DNA of 64,000 bases, taken from Shewanella gelidii. GTDB taxonomy: Bacteria > Pseudomonadota > Gammaproteobacteria > Enterobacterales > Shewanellaceae. The notes under the pieces were generated by a model. That model made no database searches, was not told the origin of the DNA, and saw nothing but the letters and a program-made list of their open reading frames with translations. The stretch lies in the NCBI RefSeq assembly GCF_014647855.1, contig NZ_BMPZ01000002.1:574317-638316 (forward strand), in the 5' to 3' direction. How positions within the stretch are numbered: position 1 is the first letter of the stretch; each line of letters begins with the position of its first letter. Shown here piece by piece: positions 28,588-39,600 of the stretch. The position numbers and the translations under genes were made by a program.

Positions 28588-29367
28588 GTGATAGATGAAT
28601 CAAATCCCGCAGGGAGATTACATAAAATTTTGTCTCAGGCAAAAGCGCAACCAGATAATAAAACTGTTAAATTTGCTTGGAGTAAAACTCTTGGAGTTGA
28701 GGAAGACGATATTGTCGTTACGAAGTCAGTAATAGAGCTATATTCTCTTTCGCAAGAAATACAATCTCTTATAAAAATGAATGAGAACCTAAACCACGAC
28801 CTTTATTTATCATCATTTCATCGGATTGATCGAGTATTTTTTCCGTTAAATTTAGGCACAACTTGGCAAGGTGCAAAACAACACCTGACAGAGGAAGCGT
28901 TAACTAGATTACAGTTTTGTGCGCAAGAGCTATCAGGTTTTTACTCTGAAGAATCATTAACCAAAGAAGATTTAGCCGATATTATCAAAAAAACAGATGA
29001 ACTTTACGACTCATTGTATAACTCAACTTTACCAACCGTGTTAAGGCTTACTTTATTAGAAGAAGTTCAGCGTATTAGAAATGCTATAAGTTTGTATCAA
29101 ATTAAAGGGGCTAAAGGCTTAAAAGAAGCATTACAAGGGGCTATTGGTGCCGTTGTTGCAAATCAGGAAGAACTGAAAAAAGCTAAAAACGAAAATGATG
29201 AGGTAATAACAAAGTTAGGAACCTTACTTGATAAAATGGACTCATTTGCTTCTAAGGCTCTAAAAATACATAAAATTATTAAAGCACCAATTAGCTTTTT
29301 GATAGAAAAATTTAGCAGTAACAATGAAGAGCAAGATTCCGAGTTAGAAGTTGCAAGTGAAACTTAA
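28588..29367 (+). CDS. orphan protein of unknown function, AT-rich
   Basis: The 259-residue product has no signal peptide or clear membrane helix. It is mostly helical: a charged N-terminal half with FHRIDRVFFPLNLGTTWQGAKQHL, and a C-terminal half of probable coiled coil (KKAKNENDEVITKLGTLLDK, residues about 198-217). I do not recognise the family. The GTG start is preceded by GGAGAT at a workable distance. Codon use is AT-rich compared with neighbouring core genes, and it sits between a repeat array and a terminator, which together suggest acquired DNA. A role in defence is possible by context but has no direct support. Confidence 0.65.
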   Translation: MIDESNPAGRLHKILSQAKAQPDNKTVKFAWSKTLGVEEDDIVVTKSVIELYSLSQEIQSLIKMNENLNHDLYLSSFHRIDRVFFPLNLGTTWQGAKQHLTEEALTRLQFCAQELSGFYSEESLTKEDLADIIKKTDELYDSLYNSTLPTVLRLTLLEEVQRIRNAISLYQIKGAKGLKEALQGAIGAVVANQEELKKAKNENDEVITKLGTLLDKMDSFASKALKIHKIIKAPISFLIEKFSSNNEEQDSELEVASET

Positions 29368-29531
29368 CAAGTCAATGCACTCGGACTTGCTAAAGCTGTC
29401 ACATTTTTTGTTCCAAAAAATCCGCCAACTTCACCAAGCCGGTGATTGAGGCGTTAGCATTACTCTCCACGTCAAGTAGAGCGCATAATTTCGGTCTAAT
29501 TCTTTAAGCCTAGTTTACAAACAACGCCCAT

Positions 29532-29564
29532 AAAAAAACCGCTACCTTGGTAGCGGTTTTTTAT
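29532..29564. terminator. bidirectional intrinsic terminator after EF-G gene
   Basis: AAAAAACCGCTACC pairs with GGTAGCGGTTTTTT across a two-base loop, giving T-runs on both strands. It lies 28 bases beyond the stop of the minus-strand EF-G gene and also ends any transcript from the orphan gene. Confidence 0.92.
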
Positions 29565-29591
29565 TAAAGCTTAGTGCTTAAGGCTTAACAA

Positions 29592-31676
29592 TTACTTGTT
29601 AGCTTCACGCTCTTTAACTTCAGCAATTACTTTTTCAGCAACACTGTTAGGACATGGTGCGTAGTGAGCGAATTCCATAGAGAATTGGCCACGACCAGAT
29701 GTCATTGTACGTAGTGAACCGATGTAACCGAACATTTCTGAAAGCGGTACGTCAGCTTTAATACGAACACCAGTCACACCAGCCATTTGGTCTTTGATCA
29801 TACCACGACGACGGTTAAGGTCACCAATGACGTCACCTACGTTGTCTTCAGGGCTAAATACGTCAACGTTCATGATAGGCTCAAGAAGTTGGGCACCCGC
29901 TTTAGGCATAGACTGACGGAATGCGCCTTTTGCAGCGATTTCGAACGCGATAGCTGACGAGTCAACTGCGTGGAAAGCACCATCAACAAGCTCAAGCTCA
30001 ACGTCAAGTACTGGGAAACCAGCAACAGTACCAGTTTGCATCATTGATGCGAAACCTTTCTCAACTGCAGGCCAGAATTCTTTCGGTACGTTACCACCAA
30101 CAACTGAAGAGCTGAAAGTGAAGCCAGAGTTTTGCTCGCCAGGACGGATAACATAGTCAATTTTACCGAACTGACCAGAACCACCAGACTGCTTCTTATG
30201 CGTGTAGCTATCTTCAGTTACCTTAGTGATAGTTTCACGGTAAGCAACTTGAGGCTCACCAACAATTAGGTCAACACCGTAAGTACGCTTAAGGATGTCA
30301 ACTTTAATGTCTAAGTGAAGCTCACCCATACCTTTAAGGATGGTTTCGCCTGAATCTTCGTCAGTTTCAACGCGGAAAGATGGATCTTCTGCAATCATTT
30401 TACCGATAGCGATACCCATTTTCTCACTGCCACCTTTATCTTTTGGCGCTACAGCGATAGAGATTACAGGCTCTGGGAATACCATGGCTTCAAGAGTACA
30501 AGGATCTTTCACATCACATAGCGTGTGACCGGTTTGAACGTTCTTCATACCCACGATAGCGATGATGTCACCGGCTTGCGCAGAATCAAGTTCGTTACGC
30601 TCATCAGCTTGCATCTCAACCATACGACCAACACGTTCAGTTTTACCTGTCGCGCTGTTTAGAATGGTATCACCTTTCTTGATCTTACCTGAGTAGATAC
30701 GTACGAAGGTCAATGCACCGAAACGGTCATCCATAATTTTGAATGCGAGTGCTTTGAAAGTTTCTTCGGTAGAAACGAGAGCGTGTTCGCCAGTTTCGTT
30801 ACCTTCTTCATCAGTAAGCGGTTGTGGATCAACTTCAACTGGGTTTGGTAGGTAATCAACTACAGCGTCAAGTAGAAGCTGCATACCTTTGTTCTTGAAC
30901 GCAGAACCACAGTATGTTGGGAAGAACGCCATAGTACGCGTACCTTGACGGATACAACGCTTGATGTCTTCGATAGAAGGCTCTTCGCCGTCCATGTAAG
31001 CCATCATGAGGTCATCGTCCTGCTCAACAGCAGTTTCGATTAGCATTTCACGGTATTCTTCAACTTTGTCAACCATGTCTGCTGGAATGTCTTCGATGGT
31101 GTAGTTTTCAGCTTGTCCTGTTTCGTCCCATACCCATGCTTTACGGGTTAATAGGTCAACAACACCAGTGAACTCATCTTCGATACCAATTGGAAGTACC
31201 ATAACAAGTGGGTTAGCCGCTAGAACGTCTTGAGTTTGCTTTACAACACGTAAGAAGTCAGCACCCATACGGTCTAACTTGTTCACGAAGATGATACGAG
31301 CAACTTCAGATTCGTTCGCATAACGCCAGTTGGTTTCTGATTGTGGCTCAACACCACCAGAACCACAGAATACACCGATACCACCATCTAGTACTTTAAG
31401 TGAACGATAAACTTCAACGGTGAAGTCAACGTGACCAGGAGTGTCAATTACGTTAAAGCGGTGGTCGTTCCAAAAGCAACTTACAGCAGCAGACTGAATA
31501 GTAATACCACGCTCAGCTTCCTGTTCCATGAAGTCGGTTGTAGATTCACCGTCATGCACTTCACCGATCTTATGGATCTTACCGGTTAGCTTTAGGATAC
31601 GCTCGGTTGTCGTGGTTTTACCAGCGTCAACATGAGCGAAGATACCAATGTTTCTGTACTTTGATAAATCAGTCAT
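29592..31676 (-). CDS. fusA: elongation factor G, second-copy type
   Basis: This 694-residue translational GTPase has G1 [16 protein letters not shown]3 [12 protein letters not shown] and G4 NKLDRMG motifs. Domain II, domain IV with [16 protein letters not shown] and the C-terminal EF-G domain V follow. It stands alone rather than in the str operon (rpsL-rpsG-fusA-tuf). Its sequence style ([20 protein letters not shown] at the start, [19 protein letters not shown]) resembles the second EF-G carried by Vibrio, Shewanella and Alteromonas relatives. Whether it acts in elongation, recycling or stress cannot be told from sequence. Confidence 0.92.
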   Translation of the reverse strand: MTDLSKYRNIGIFAHVDAGKTTTTERILKLTGKIHKIGEVHDGESTTDFMEQEAERGITIQSAAVSCFWNDHRFNVIDTPGHVDFTVEVYRSLKVLDGGIGVFCGSGGVEPQSETNWRYANESEVARIIFVNKLDRMGADFLRVVKQTQDVLAANPLVMVLPIGIEDEFTGVVDLLTRKAWVWDETGQAENYTIEDIPADMVDKVEEYREMLIETAVEQDDDLMMAYMDGEEPSIEDIKRCIRQGTRTMAFFPTYCGSAFKNKGMQLLLDAVVDYLPNPVEVDPQPLTDEEGNETGEHALVSTEETFKALAFKIMDDRFGALTFVRIYSGKIKKGDTILNSATGKTERVGRMVEMQADERNELDSAQAGDIIAIVGMKNVQTGHTLCDVKDPCTLEAMVFPEPVISIAVAPKDKGGSEKMGIAIGKMIAEDPSFRVETDEDSGETILKGMGELHLDIKVDILKRTYGVDLIVGEPQVAYRETITKVTEDSYTHKKQSGGSGQFGKIDYVIRPGEQNSGFTFSSSVVGGNVPKEFWPAVEKGFASMMQTGTVAGFPVLDVELELVDGAFHAVDSSAIAFEIAAKGAFRQSMPKAGAQLLEPIMNVDVFSPEDNVGDVIGDLNRRRGMIKDQMAGVTGVRIKADVPLSEMFGYIGSLRTMTSGRGQFSMEFAHYAPCPNSVAEKVIAEVKEREANK

Positions 31677-32436
31677 TTCTCTACTCTATAAGAATGTCAT
31701 TCAAAAATTCGGGGGGAAGTATATCAATACTTTTGGCAAAGTTTTACGGTTTTTTCTTAAAATCCTTGAAATCGGCAAAAATAGTTAAAAATTGGCATGG
31801 ATTTTTAAGCCGTTTTAGGTGCGACCGTACGTAACCGCATCATATTGAGCACTCGAAAACAAGCAAGTTTAGTCACTATCATCGGTTGCGGTTGCAACGT
31901 ATATTGGTTTGGTTATGCAACTTGGTGTTCATTTAAGTGATTGAAATAATACAGTTGTTCCTTGAATTGCTCAGACGGGTGAAGTCAGGTGTTTTTATGT
32001 GCCAGTCATTTTTCGTGACGCTTTGGCCAGCGCTTAAAAACTTGAATTGTCCTTGCAAAGATTGATTAATGATTAGACAACGCATTTTTATAATATTTTT
32101 GTAAAACCCACTGTAAAATCCTTCATTTTGCGTCAAACAGCGGGAGCAATTAGTCGAAAACGTGCCTTTAGAGCTTTTGAATTGTTATCGATTGTCATGA
32201 AAGGAAATTGACAGGATTAGAGAATACAATTTGAGTCAGCCGGTGCAAGTTGCACATTGGCACCCGTGCTTATCAATCTATACTGTCTGCTCAAAGGGAA
32301 TTATCTATGAATTGGTTGGTCTTTCTCGAGAGGATGTTATACAAACTATACACTTCGCTGAAGTTGCAGGCCAACACCCGTTTAGCCTGCATAATGTTCG
32401 CACGAAATAATCAGAGAGCAGTATCATCCAGCCCCG
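31677..32436. other. 760-base gap upstream of EF-G gene
   Basis: Short ORFs at 31933-32136 (minus) and 32250-32486 (plus) show no ribosome site or protein-like composition, and I do not call them. The right part lies downstream of the secreted hydrolase gene, the left part should hold the EF-G promoter. No RNA gene or terminator with a convincing stem was found. Confidence 0.5.
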
Positions 32437-33303
32437 TTATTTTTGCAGCCCTTGGTATAGTGTTTCAATCCATCTATCTTCACTAATAAAGCGCCAGCTC
32501 CAATCTTTCCACTTCGTCGGTACGCCTTGTTGTTTGGCTTGCTCTAAGCTGATGCCTTGCTTCTGTATTGACTGCATCCACTCAATGGATTCGTCCAACA
32601 TGGCTTTAAATCGCTGTAAATCTTGTTTATTTGCCAGGCTGCCGTGGCCAGGAATGATTTGTGTTTGTGCTGACATCATTGCCAGTGCTTTCGCAACATT
32701 GTCACGATAACCTGTGACTGAGCCTCCGCCTTTTAAGTCAATGTAAGGGAAGCGGTCTTTAAAAAACAGATCGCCCATGTGGACCAATGGTGTTTGCTTC
32801 CACAGCACTATACTGTCGCCATCTGTATGTCCTGGCCCCATGTGAATGATCTGCAAGGTATCTTGATTGAAGTGAACAGAAATACCCTGTTCATAGGTGA
32901 TAACTGGCAGCGCAGATGCAGTCGACTTTTCATTGTTGCTCAGACGTTTGAGCACATTGTGGTGCGCCATAATCGTACCGTGTTTGCCGAAGTGTGCATT
33001 GCTCCCAGTGTGATCACCATGGTAATGGGTGTTGATTATGAACTTAGGCATTCCGGGTTGAATATCGGCAAGTGCTGCTTCAATTTTATTCGCAAGTGGC
33101 GCAAATTGGTCATCAATAATTAGAATGCCATCTTCACCTGCTGACACCCCGATATTCCCACCTGCACCAGCAAACATATATGTGGTTTCTGTGAGTTTTT
33201 GTGCCTTAATTTCTACATTTGCAAACCGATCATCAGCGGCATTGCTTTGAAAGCAAATCGATAACAACAAGCTTGCGCTTAGTAAGATTTTTGGTGTTTT
33301 CAT
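32437..33303 (-). CDS. secreted metallo-beta-lactamase-fold hydrolase
   Basis: The 288-residue product starts with a signal peptide ending near SNAAD. The mature protein has the metal-binding motif NTHYHGDHTGSN (about residue 112), HMGPGHTDGDSIVLW (about 173), HMGDLFF and PGHGSLANKQDL, giving both zinc sites of the fold. It is periplasmic or secreted. The sequence resembles the broad family of periplasmic MBL proteins that includes class B enzymes and quinoprotein-associated hydrolases, but no feature identifies a beta-lactamase, so substrate is open. It is monocistronic. Confidence 0.82.
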   Translation of the reverse strand: MKTPKILLSASLLLSICFQSNAADDRFANVEIKAQKLTETTYMFAGAGGNIGVSAGEDGILIIDDQFAPLANKIEAALADIQPGMPKFIINTHYHGDHTGSNAHFGKHGTIMAHHNVLKRLSNNEKSTASALPVITYEQGISVHFNQDTLQIIHMGPGHTDGDSIVLWKQTPLVHMGDLFFKDRFPYIDLKGGGSVTGYRDNVAKALAMMSAQTQIIPGHGSLANKQDLQRFKAMLDESIEWMQSIQKQGISLEQAKQQGVPTKWKDWSWRFISEDRWIETLYQGLQK

Positions 33304-33523
33304 CCTGTACCCACATTATTCTGTTTATTGGATTTGAATTGAAATACTTAACCTTCAAACCTCTAAGATGACATTTTTATGTGACCAAAGCTAGGGTCTC
33401 ACGTGCAAGAGCAGCTTGTACGTTAGATAGGTAAAGATTGATCACTTGCCACAAATGAAGACACGGTGTCATTTGGCAGAATGAGCCGTAGTCATTGAAG
33501 CTTGAGATCATGGAAAATAAAAA

Positions 33524-33552
33524 GCCACAGCCTCAATAAAGAGCACTGTGGC
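33524..33552 (-). terminator. intrinsic terminator after the RND operon
   Basis: On the minus strand GCCACAG pairs with CTGTGGC around a loop that can itself pair CTC with GAG, followed by TTTTTATTTT. It lies 73 bases beyond the stop of the last RND gene, inside the otherwise featureless gap 33304-33624, which also holds the promoter side of the hydrolase gene. Confidence 0.75.
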
Positions 33553-33624
33553 AATAGCGGACACATATTGTAATTATGGAATCCTTGGTCAACGACGAAG
33601 CGGTCTCATTTAAACTGCTTGCCT

Positions 33625-36600
33625 TTAATCAATCCATTTTAGCGTTTGACTGGCAAAGCGGTTAGCTTGCCCTAGTCGTATCGCTGAGCGATGACGCATT
33701 TGGTAAAGAACTTGATAGCAGAGCGGCACTAAGTACAGACTCGTTAGTGTTGAAAAGCTAAGACCGCCAATAATTGCAATTGCCATCGGGCCATATGGAG
33801 GTCCACCGCCGCCAATTTGTGTATCGCCTAAGGCCAGCGGTATGAGCCCTAGAACCGTTGTACTAACAGTCATGAGTACGGGGCGTAAGCGTGTAATACA
33901 CACTTGGCTAATCACCTGAGGAAGGGCGCTTAGTTCGGGTGTTTTCTGATTAATCTGATCCACTAATACAATGCCGTTATTCACGACAATCCCCATCAGG
34001 ATCAAAATGCCGATCATCGACATTACTCCCATTGGCGTGCCAGTAAAGAGAAGCGCCCAAAATACGCCGGTGATCGAAAACAAGATCGAAGTAATGATGG
34101 CGCTGGGTAAAATAAGAGATTCAAATAGAGCTGCCATGACGATGTAAATCATCGCAACAGCTAGAATCATATTGGTTGCCATAATCGCTTGATCTTCATC
34201 TTGGCGCTGAAAGCCACCGCGTAAGCTGTAGTCATACCCGGCAGGGAAGTTGACAGTTTCCATGACTTGTTTGATAGCGTCTTGAGCCTCTTCTGTGGTC
34301 ATGTCCTCGAGATTTGCACCGATAGATAAGGCGGTTTGTCGGTCGTAATGCCTAATGGTATCAAATCTGGGTTGAATAATGACTTGAGCTAGACTTTCAA
34401 GCGTGTAGACCTTGTTATCGATGCGAACCACTGGCAATTGTTTTAATTTTTCTAATGAATTTTGCCAAGACGACTCAAATATCATTTCAATACGTAATTC
34501 ACCGTTAGGATCATGTCTGAATGAGCGTAATGGCGAGCCCCGTAAGGCCATAGAAATACTAGAAGCGACTTCATTGAGTGGTAAATCGAGTCTAGCTGCA
34601 AGTTCGCGATCAATTTGGATCAATACCTCTTGTTGCGACCCACTAATCTCAGAACGAACATCTTGCAGCCCTTTAATCGCCGCGAGCTGCGGAATAACCT
34701 GTTCACTCAACGAAATTAATTTACTTGTCGAGCGCCCTGTTAATGTAATTCGTATTCCCGTATTTTCATTTCCCCAGCCAAATTGAGGTTTAGCGATAGA
34801 AAGTTTAGGAAACCCTTCACGTATCGTTTTCTTTAGTTCGGCAACCGGCATGGGTAAGTCTTGCTTGAGAATAACGGTCGACGTTGCACGATCAGGAGCG
34901 TAGTAGCTATAAACCGAATCAATATGAAATGCAGCCTTGTTGGCATAAAGGTATTCTTCCATTCGATTTACCATCGCTTCAGTAACCGCCAAAGTGTGGC
35001 GTCCTTCAACTTGATAGTTAATATACATACGCTCCTTGCTTTGGCTATCTTGTTGATCTTGAGTCACCATACTTAAAGGTAAAGCCGTCGAACTCAGCAA
35101 AATCACTGCGATAAACCCAGACCATTTGGGGTGGGCCAGCACCCAATTGAGACTTTTTTGATAACGCTCTTTCAAGCGGCTTGATTGCGCCTGAGGCTTG
35201 AGCTGTAAATCCATTTTGCTCAGCATTAACGGGATGAGTGTTTTTGCCACTAAAAGTGAAGCTGCCAACGAGATACAGATTGATATTGCCACGTGCTCAA
35301 GGAAAATCGTTAACTCTACTTTTACGCCAAATATATTGGGTAAAAATACAATTGCAGTCGTCAAGGTTCCGGCGACAACAGCCAATGCGACTTTGTCCAC
35401 GCCACGAAGAATGGCGGCATCGCCGTCTTCGGTCGATTGTTGTGGTGCTTTTTGCTTTTGTTGCATGACGCTTTCCGTCACGACCACTGCATTGTCAATC
35501 AACATACCGATGGCGAGTAGTAGCCCCATCATTGAGAGAATATTCAGGCTGTATCCGAGTAAATACATTGCAGCAAGCGTCATCCCAATCGAAATGGGCA
35601 CTGAAGATACCACCACTAAGGTCATCTTGATGTTGCGTAAAAATAGATAAAGCACTACGAAAGAGAGCAGGGCTCCAATACTTCCTGCTGTTAGCAGATC
35701 TGTGAGTGACGATTTAACGCCATAGGCTTGATCTTCCATGACGAACAGCTTGATGCCATTAAATTGTTTGTCTTGTTTCGCTTGTTCAATAACTTTCAAT
35801 ACACGATCCGATACCGCAACAAGGTTGGCACCAGACTCTTTAAAAACATCTAAGCCCACGGCATAATTTTGGTCCAAATGTCGACCGTCAAAGCGATCTG
35901 GCAGTGCATATTGAACCTTAGCGATGTCTCCTACATGAACCCCAGGCGCGATAACCAGTGACTCTATATCTGTTAAATTCCTAAACTCTCCTTTGGGTGA
36001 TATTTGAAGCACCCGATTATCCGCTCGAAGTATTCCTGCACTGGTAATGAAATTTTCCTGTAGTAGTCTTCTTTGTAATTGCTGAGGCGACACACCACTT
36101 GCCGAGAGTTTGTTGGCATTGATTCGGATTTCAATTTGTTTTTGCTCAACGCCATATAAACGCACTTGTGATACACCAGCAACACGCTCTAAAGGCCGCT
36201 TTAATTGCTTATCGAGTAAATCAAATGCACCTGATAATTCACGCTCACTAGAAATTCGTACCGTGAGCACCGGCATATCAGCTGTAGAGAATTGGCGAAT
36301 AAAAATTCGCTCAACATCACGAGGGAGCAAGTGACTGACTGCATCGACTTTCTCGCGAGCTTCGAGACTTTTAGTGGCGACGTTTTCTCCCCACTTCATT
36401 CTCAATTCAATTTCAGCCCCATCCTGCGAAGAGCGTGAACGTAGCTCTTCAATTCCGCCCATCGTTGCTAAAGACTCTTCAAGAACTTTGGTGATGTCTC
36501 GTTCCACCTCAGCTGGTGTTGAACCTTTATAGGGCACCTCAACGACGACCTGTGGGATATCAATGCCAGGAAACATCTCAAGTGGTAAGAGGCGCGTAGA

Positions 36601-36681
36601 TACTAAACCAAATAGTAAAATGGCGAAGAAAAACATGCTGGTGGTGACAGGCCTTTGGATTGCAAGTTTTGTTATATTCAT
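33625..36681 (-). CDS. RND family efflux pump inner-membrane subunit (second of pair)
   Basis: The 1018-residue transporter has the RND plan of 12 membrane helices and two large periplasmic loops. The N-terminus reads MNITKLAIQRPVTTSMFFFAIL. The proton-relay helix contains GLLLAIGMLIDNAVVVTESVM (Asp followed by Asn, as in many HAE1 relatives outside the AcrB clade). The last helices carry GILILMGIVVNNGIVLVDQIN and RLRPVLMTVSTTVLGLIPLALG. Its ATG overlaps the stop of the first RND gene by four bases. No outer-membrane channel gene accompanies it, so a TolC-type protein encoded elsewhere is probably used. Confidence 0.92.
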   Translation of the reverse strand: MNITKLAIQRPVTTSMFFFAILLFGLVSTRLLPLEMFPGIDIPQVVVEVPYKGSTPAEVERDITKVLEESLATMGGIEELRSRSSQDGAEIELRMKWGENVATKSLEAREKVDAVSHLLPRDVERIFIRQFSTADMPVLTVRISSERELSGAFDLLDKQLKRPLERVAGVSQVRLYGVEQKQIEIRINANKLSASGVSPQQLQRRLLQENFITSAGILRADNRVLQISPKGEFRNLTDIESLVIAPGVHVGDIAKVQYALPDRFDGRHLDQNYAVGLDVFKESGANLVAVSDRVLKVIEQAKQDKQFNGIKLFVMEDQAYGVKSSLTDLLTAGSIGALLSFVVLYLFLRNIKMTLVVVSSVPISIGMTLAAMYLLGYSLNILSMMGLLLAIGMLIDNAVVVTESVMQQKQKAPQQSTEDGDAAILRGVDKVALAVVAGTLTTAIVFLPNIFGVKVELTIFLEHVAISICISLAASLLVAKTLIPLMLSKMDLQLKPQAQSSRLKERYQKSLNWVLAHPKWSGFIAVILLSSTALPLSMVTQDQQDSQSKERMYINYQVEGRHTLAVTEAMVNRMEEYLYANKAAFHIDSVYSYYAPDRATSTVILKQDLPMPVAELKKTIREGFPKLSIAKPQFGWGNENTGIRITLTGRSTSKLISLSEQVIPQLAAIKGLQDVRSEISGSQQEVLIQIDRELAARLDLPLNEVASSISMALRGSPLRSFRHDPNGELRIEMIFESSWQNSLEKLKQLPVVRIDNKVYTLESLAQVIIQPRFDTIRHYDRQTALSIGANLEDMTTEEAQDAIKQVMETVNFPAGYDYSLRGGFQRQDEDQAIMATNMILAVAMIYIVMAALFESLILPSAIITSILFSITGVFWALLFTGTPMGVMSMIGILILMGIVVNNGIVLVDQINQKTPELSALPQVISQVCITRLRPVLMTVSTTVLGLIPLALGDTQIGGGGPPYGPMAIAIIGGLSFSTLTSLYLVPLCYQVLYQMRHRSAIRLGQANRFASQTLKWID

Positions 36682-39600
36682 CCTTGCTCTCCTTGTTGCA
36701 GGCTGTCGTTGATTTTCAGCTCGTTATCCTGATTTTGTTGAAACTGTTTTTTGTCAAAAATCGCGTAGAGTGCCGGAATGACCACGAGGGTGAGTACAGT
36801 GGCAAAGCTCAGTCCAAAGATGACTGTGATTGCCATGGGCGCACGAATTTCTGCGCCATCGCCCATGCCCAAAGCCATAGGTAATAAGCCTATGGTCGTC
36901 GTTAATGTGGTCATAACAATAGGGCGTAAACGAGAGTGGGCAGCCAGTGTGATAGCTTCAAGCTTGGGTTTGCCGGTGGAGCGAAGTTGGTTTATACGGT
37001 CAACCAACACAATCGCATTATTAACCACAATACCGGCAAGCATGATCAAGCCGATAAATACCACCACACTCAAATGGGTTTGCGTGACAAACAACCCAAG
37101 AACACTACCGCCGACAGCCATTGGTACGGCGATTAATATGATGAGTGGGTGAAGTAACGATTCAAATTGACTGGCCATTACCAGATAAACTAGGAATACG
37201 GCCAATACTAATGCGATTTGAAGTGATTCAAATGAATGTTCCATTTCTTCATTTTGACCACCAAATCTTGTTTGAATTGAACTTGGGATTGTTTGTGCAG
37301 ATAAAATATCCTGCGCTTCAGCGACGGCTTCGCTTAAGTCACCGTAGGCGAGATTTGCCGAAACAATCGCTACTCTTTGCTGGCTAATTCGATTGATTGC
37401 CGAAGGCCCAAGTTTAAGGCTCACCGTTGCGACAGCGCTTAAAGGTATGGGGTGGCTGCTATTGGGGTTGATGATCATTGCGTCAATGTCAGCGATTTGA
37501 TCTCGCTCACTGGCTTCACTGCGGACGAGAATGTCTACTTTACGATCTCGAACTGTAAATTGGCTCGCTACGGTGCCGCCTACTCTTTGTGCAATGCGAT
37601 TTGCAACAGTCGGCGCGTCCATACCTAGTGCGGCAAGGCGAGCATGATCAAATCGAATGCTGAGCTCTGGCTGGCCGTCACGTAGACTCGTATTAATATC
37701 TGCAAAGCGGCTTGAGGTACCAAGTGCGGTAACAAAGCGATCTGCGGTTGTTTTCAGTTGATCAAGTTCATAACCAGAAAGCTCTATTTCCAGTGGTGTT
37801 TTAAAGCTAAATAACTCAGGGTGTTGTATTTTTGCTTCTAGGGCAGGAATTTTTCGAGCGGTTTGCCTTAATACTTGAGTGACCTCTTCAAACGCTTGAT
37901 GATCGGCAAGTACAACTTGCAGTCGCCCCCAGTTTTCTCCGCCTCGAGCTGTATCTGACGTCATCAGACCTCCGCTACCAGCTTGGCTGTACGCATGCTT
38001 GACGTCTTCACGACCAACGATTGACTGCGCAAGTGTCTGTAAGGTGTTATCTGTTGTTGCAACTTCAGTTCCAGGTGGCAAAAGCACTTCCATATAAAAC
38101 TCTCCTTGGTTCATTGGAGGAATTAACTCCATACCGAGGCGAGGAATGAGGCTTGCTGAGGCGGTGGTGACTATCAGCGCAATCGCTAACGTGACAAATT
38201 TTGCTTGTAGGGCAACATGTAATAATCGACGGTAAAGTCGCTCCAATAAGCGGTAGCACCAGTTGAAAGCATTACTGACAGGACGCATTACGAGACCAAT
38301 CAACCAAGAAAAAAAGCGGGTGAGGGTAATCGTTAGAGTGAGCAATGCACTCGGTAAATAATTGAAGACCAGCAAAAACGGAAAGCTAAAGACAGTGGCA
38401 CTATAATGCTTTATTTTTTGCAGTTTAGTTTCAGGCTTCGGTTTACTGATTTTGTCGACCATCTCAGGCAGAGATTGGAACCCTTGTCGAGAAGCGAGCA
38501 TGGGGATGCTCGTTAATGCAACGAGTAAGGATGCGATGAGGGCAAAAGTGACCGTTAACGCTTGATCTGAAAACAATGCGCCAGCAATACCATCAACAAA
38601 AACTAAAGGCACAAACACCGCGAGGGTCGTTAGTGTTGAAGCAAATATTGCCCCAGAGACTTCTTTGGTGCCTTGAACCGCCGCTTCCATTTTACTCATT
38701 CCAAGCGCTTTACAACGGTCAATATTCTCAAGCACAACAATGGCATTATCCACCAATAGTCCGACCGCAAGGGCAATACCACCAAGCGACATAATATTGA
38801 GGCTAATATTTGCAAAGTACATCATATTGAACGTTGCAATAACTGAAAAAGGAATGGAAATAGAAATAATTAGAGTGGGAATAATATCTTTCAGGAACAA
38901 ATAGATAACTAGCATTGAAAGTAAGCTACCAATGAGCGCTGCTATGGTTACTTCATGAACTGCACTTTCAATAAATTCCGATTGGTCATAGATGACCGCG
39001 AGCGCTGTCGCTTTTTGATGTGTCGAAATTTTCTCTAGTTCAGCATTGACCTTACGTGCGACTGCTACAGTATTTGCATCGCCTTCTTTATAGATTGCGA
39101 GCTCAATCGACTCCTGACCGGCAATTCGGGTGATATCACTTCGTTCTTTGTGCGCGTCAATGATTTCTGCGACTTCAAACAAGCGTACTAAGGTTTGTTC
39201 ATCCCGGTAGACGACCAGCTGGCCAAGCTCTTCTAATGTATTGAATTGGTTTAAGGTTCTAACGAGGTACTCTTTGTCACCTTGAATGACTTTACCCGCG
39301 GATAAATTAATGTTTTCTGCTGCAATGCGATTTTTGATTAATTCCGCATTGAGATTTAGCTGGGCGAGCTTCTCTTGATCTAATTGAATGTGAACTTCTT
39401 GCTCAAGACCACCTGATAATCGAACCGCAGCGACTCCGGACAATGATTCTAGCTGGCGCTTTAGTTCTTCTTCTGCATAGGTCCGCATCTGTTTCAGATC
39501 TGCATTGCTTGCTTCGGGCATGGAAAGTGCCATACGGACAATGGGATCAAGATTGGGGTTAAATCGAAGTAATAATGGCTTTTTCACATCAAGTGGTAAC

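Noticed and set aside
31933..32486. Two short ORFs between the EF-G gene and the secreted hydrolase gene
   Set aside because: They have neither ribosome sites nor recognisable domains, and one runs into the hydrolase gene on the other strand.
32437..33303. Antibiotic-resistance metallo-beta-lactamase
   Set aside because: The zinc motifs are common to the whole fold superfamily and nothing in the sequence points specifically to beta-lactam hydrolysis.
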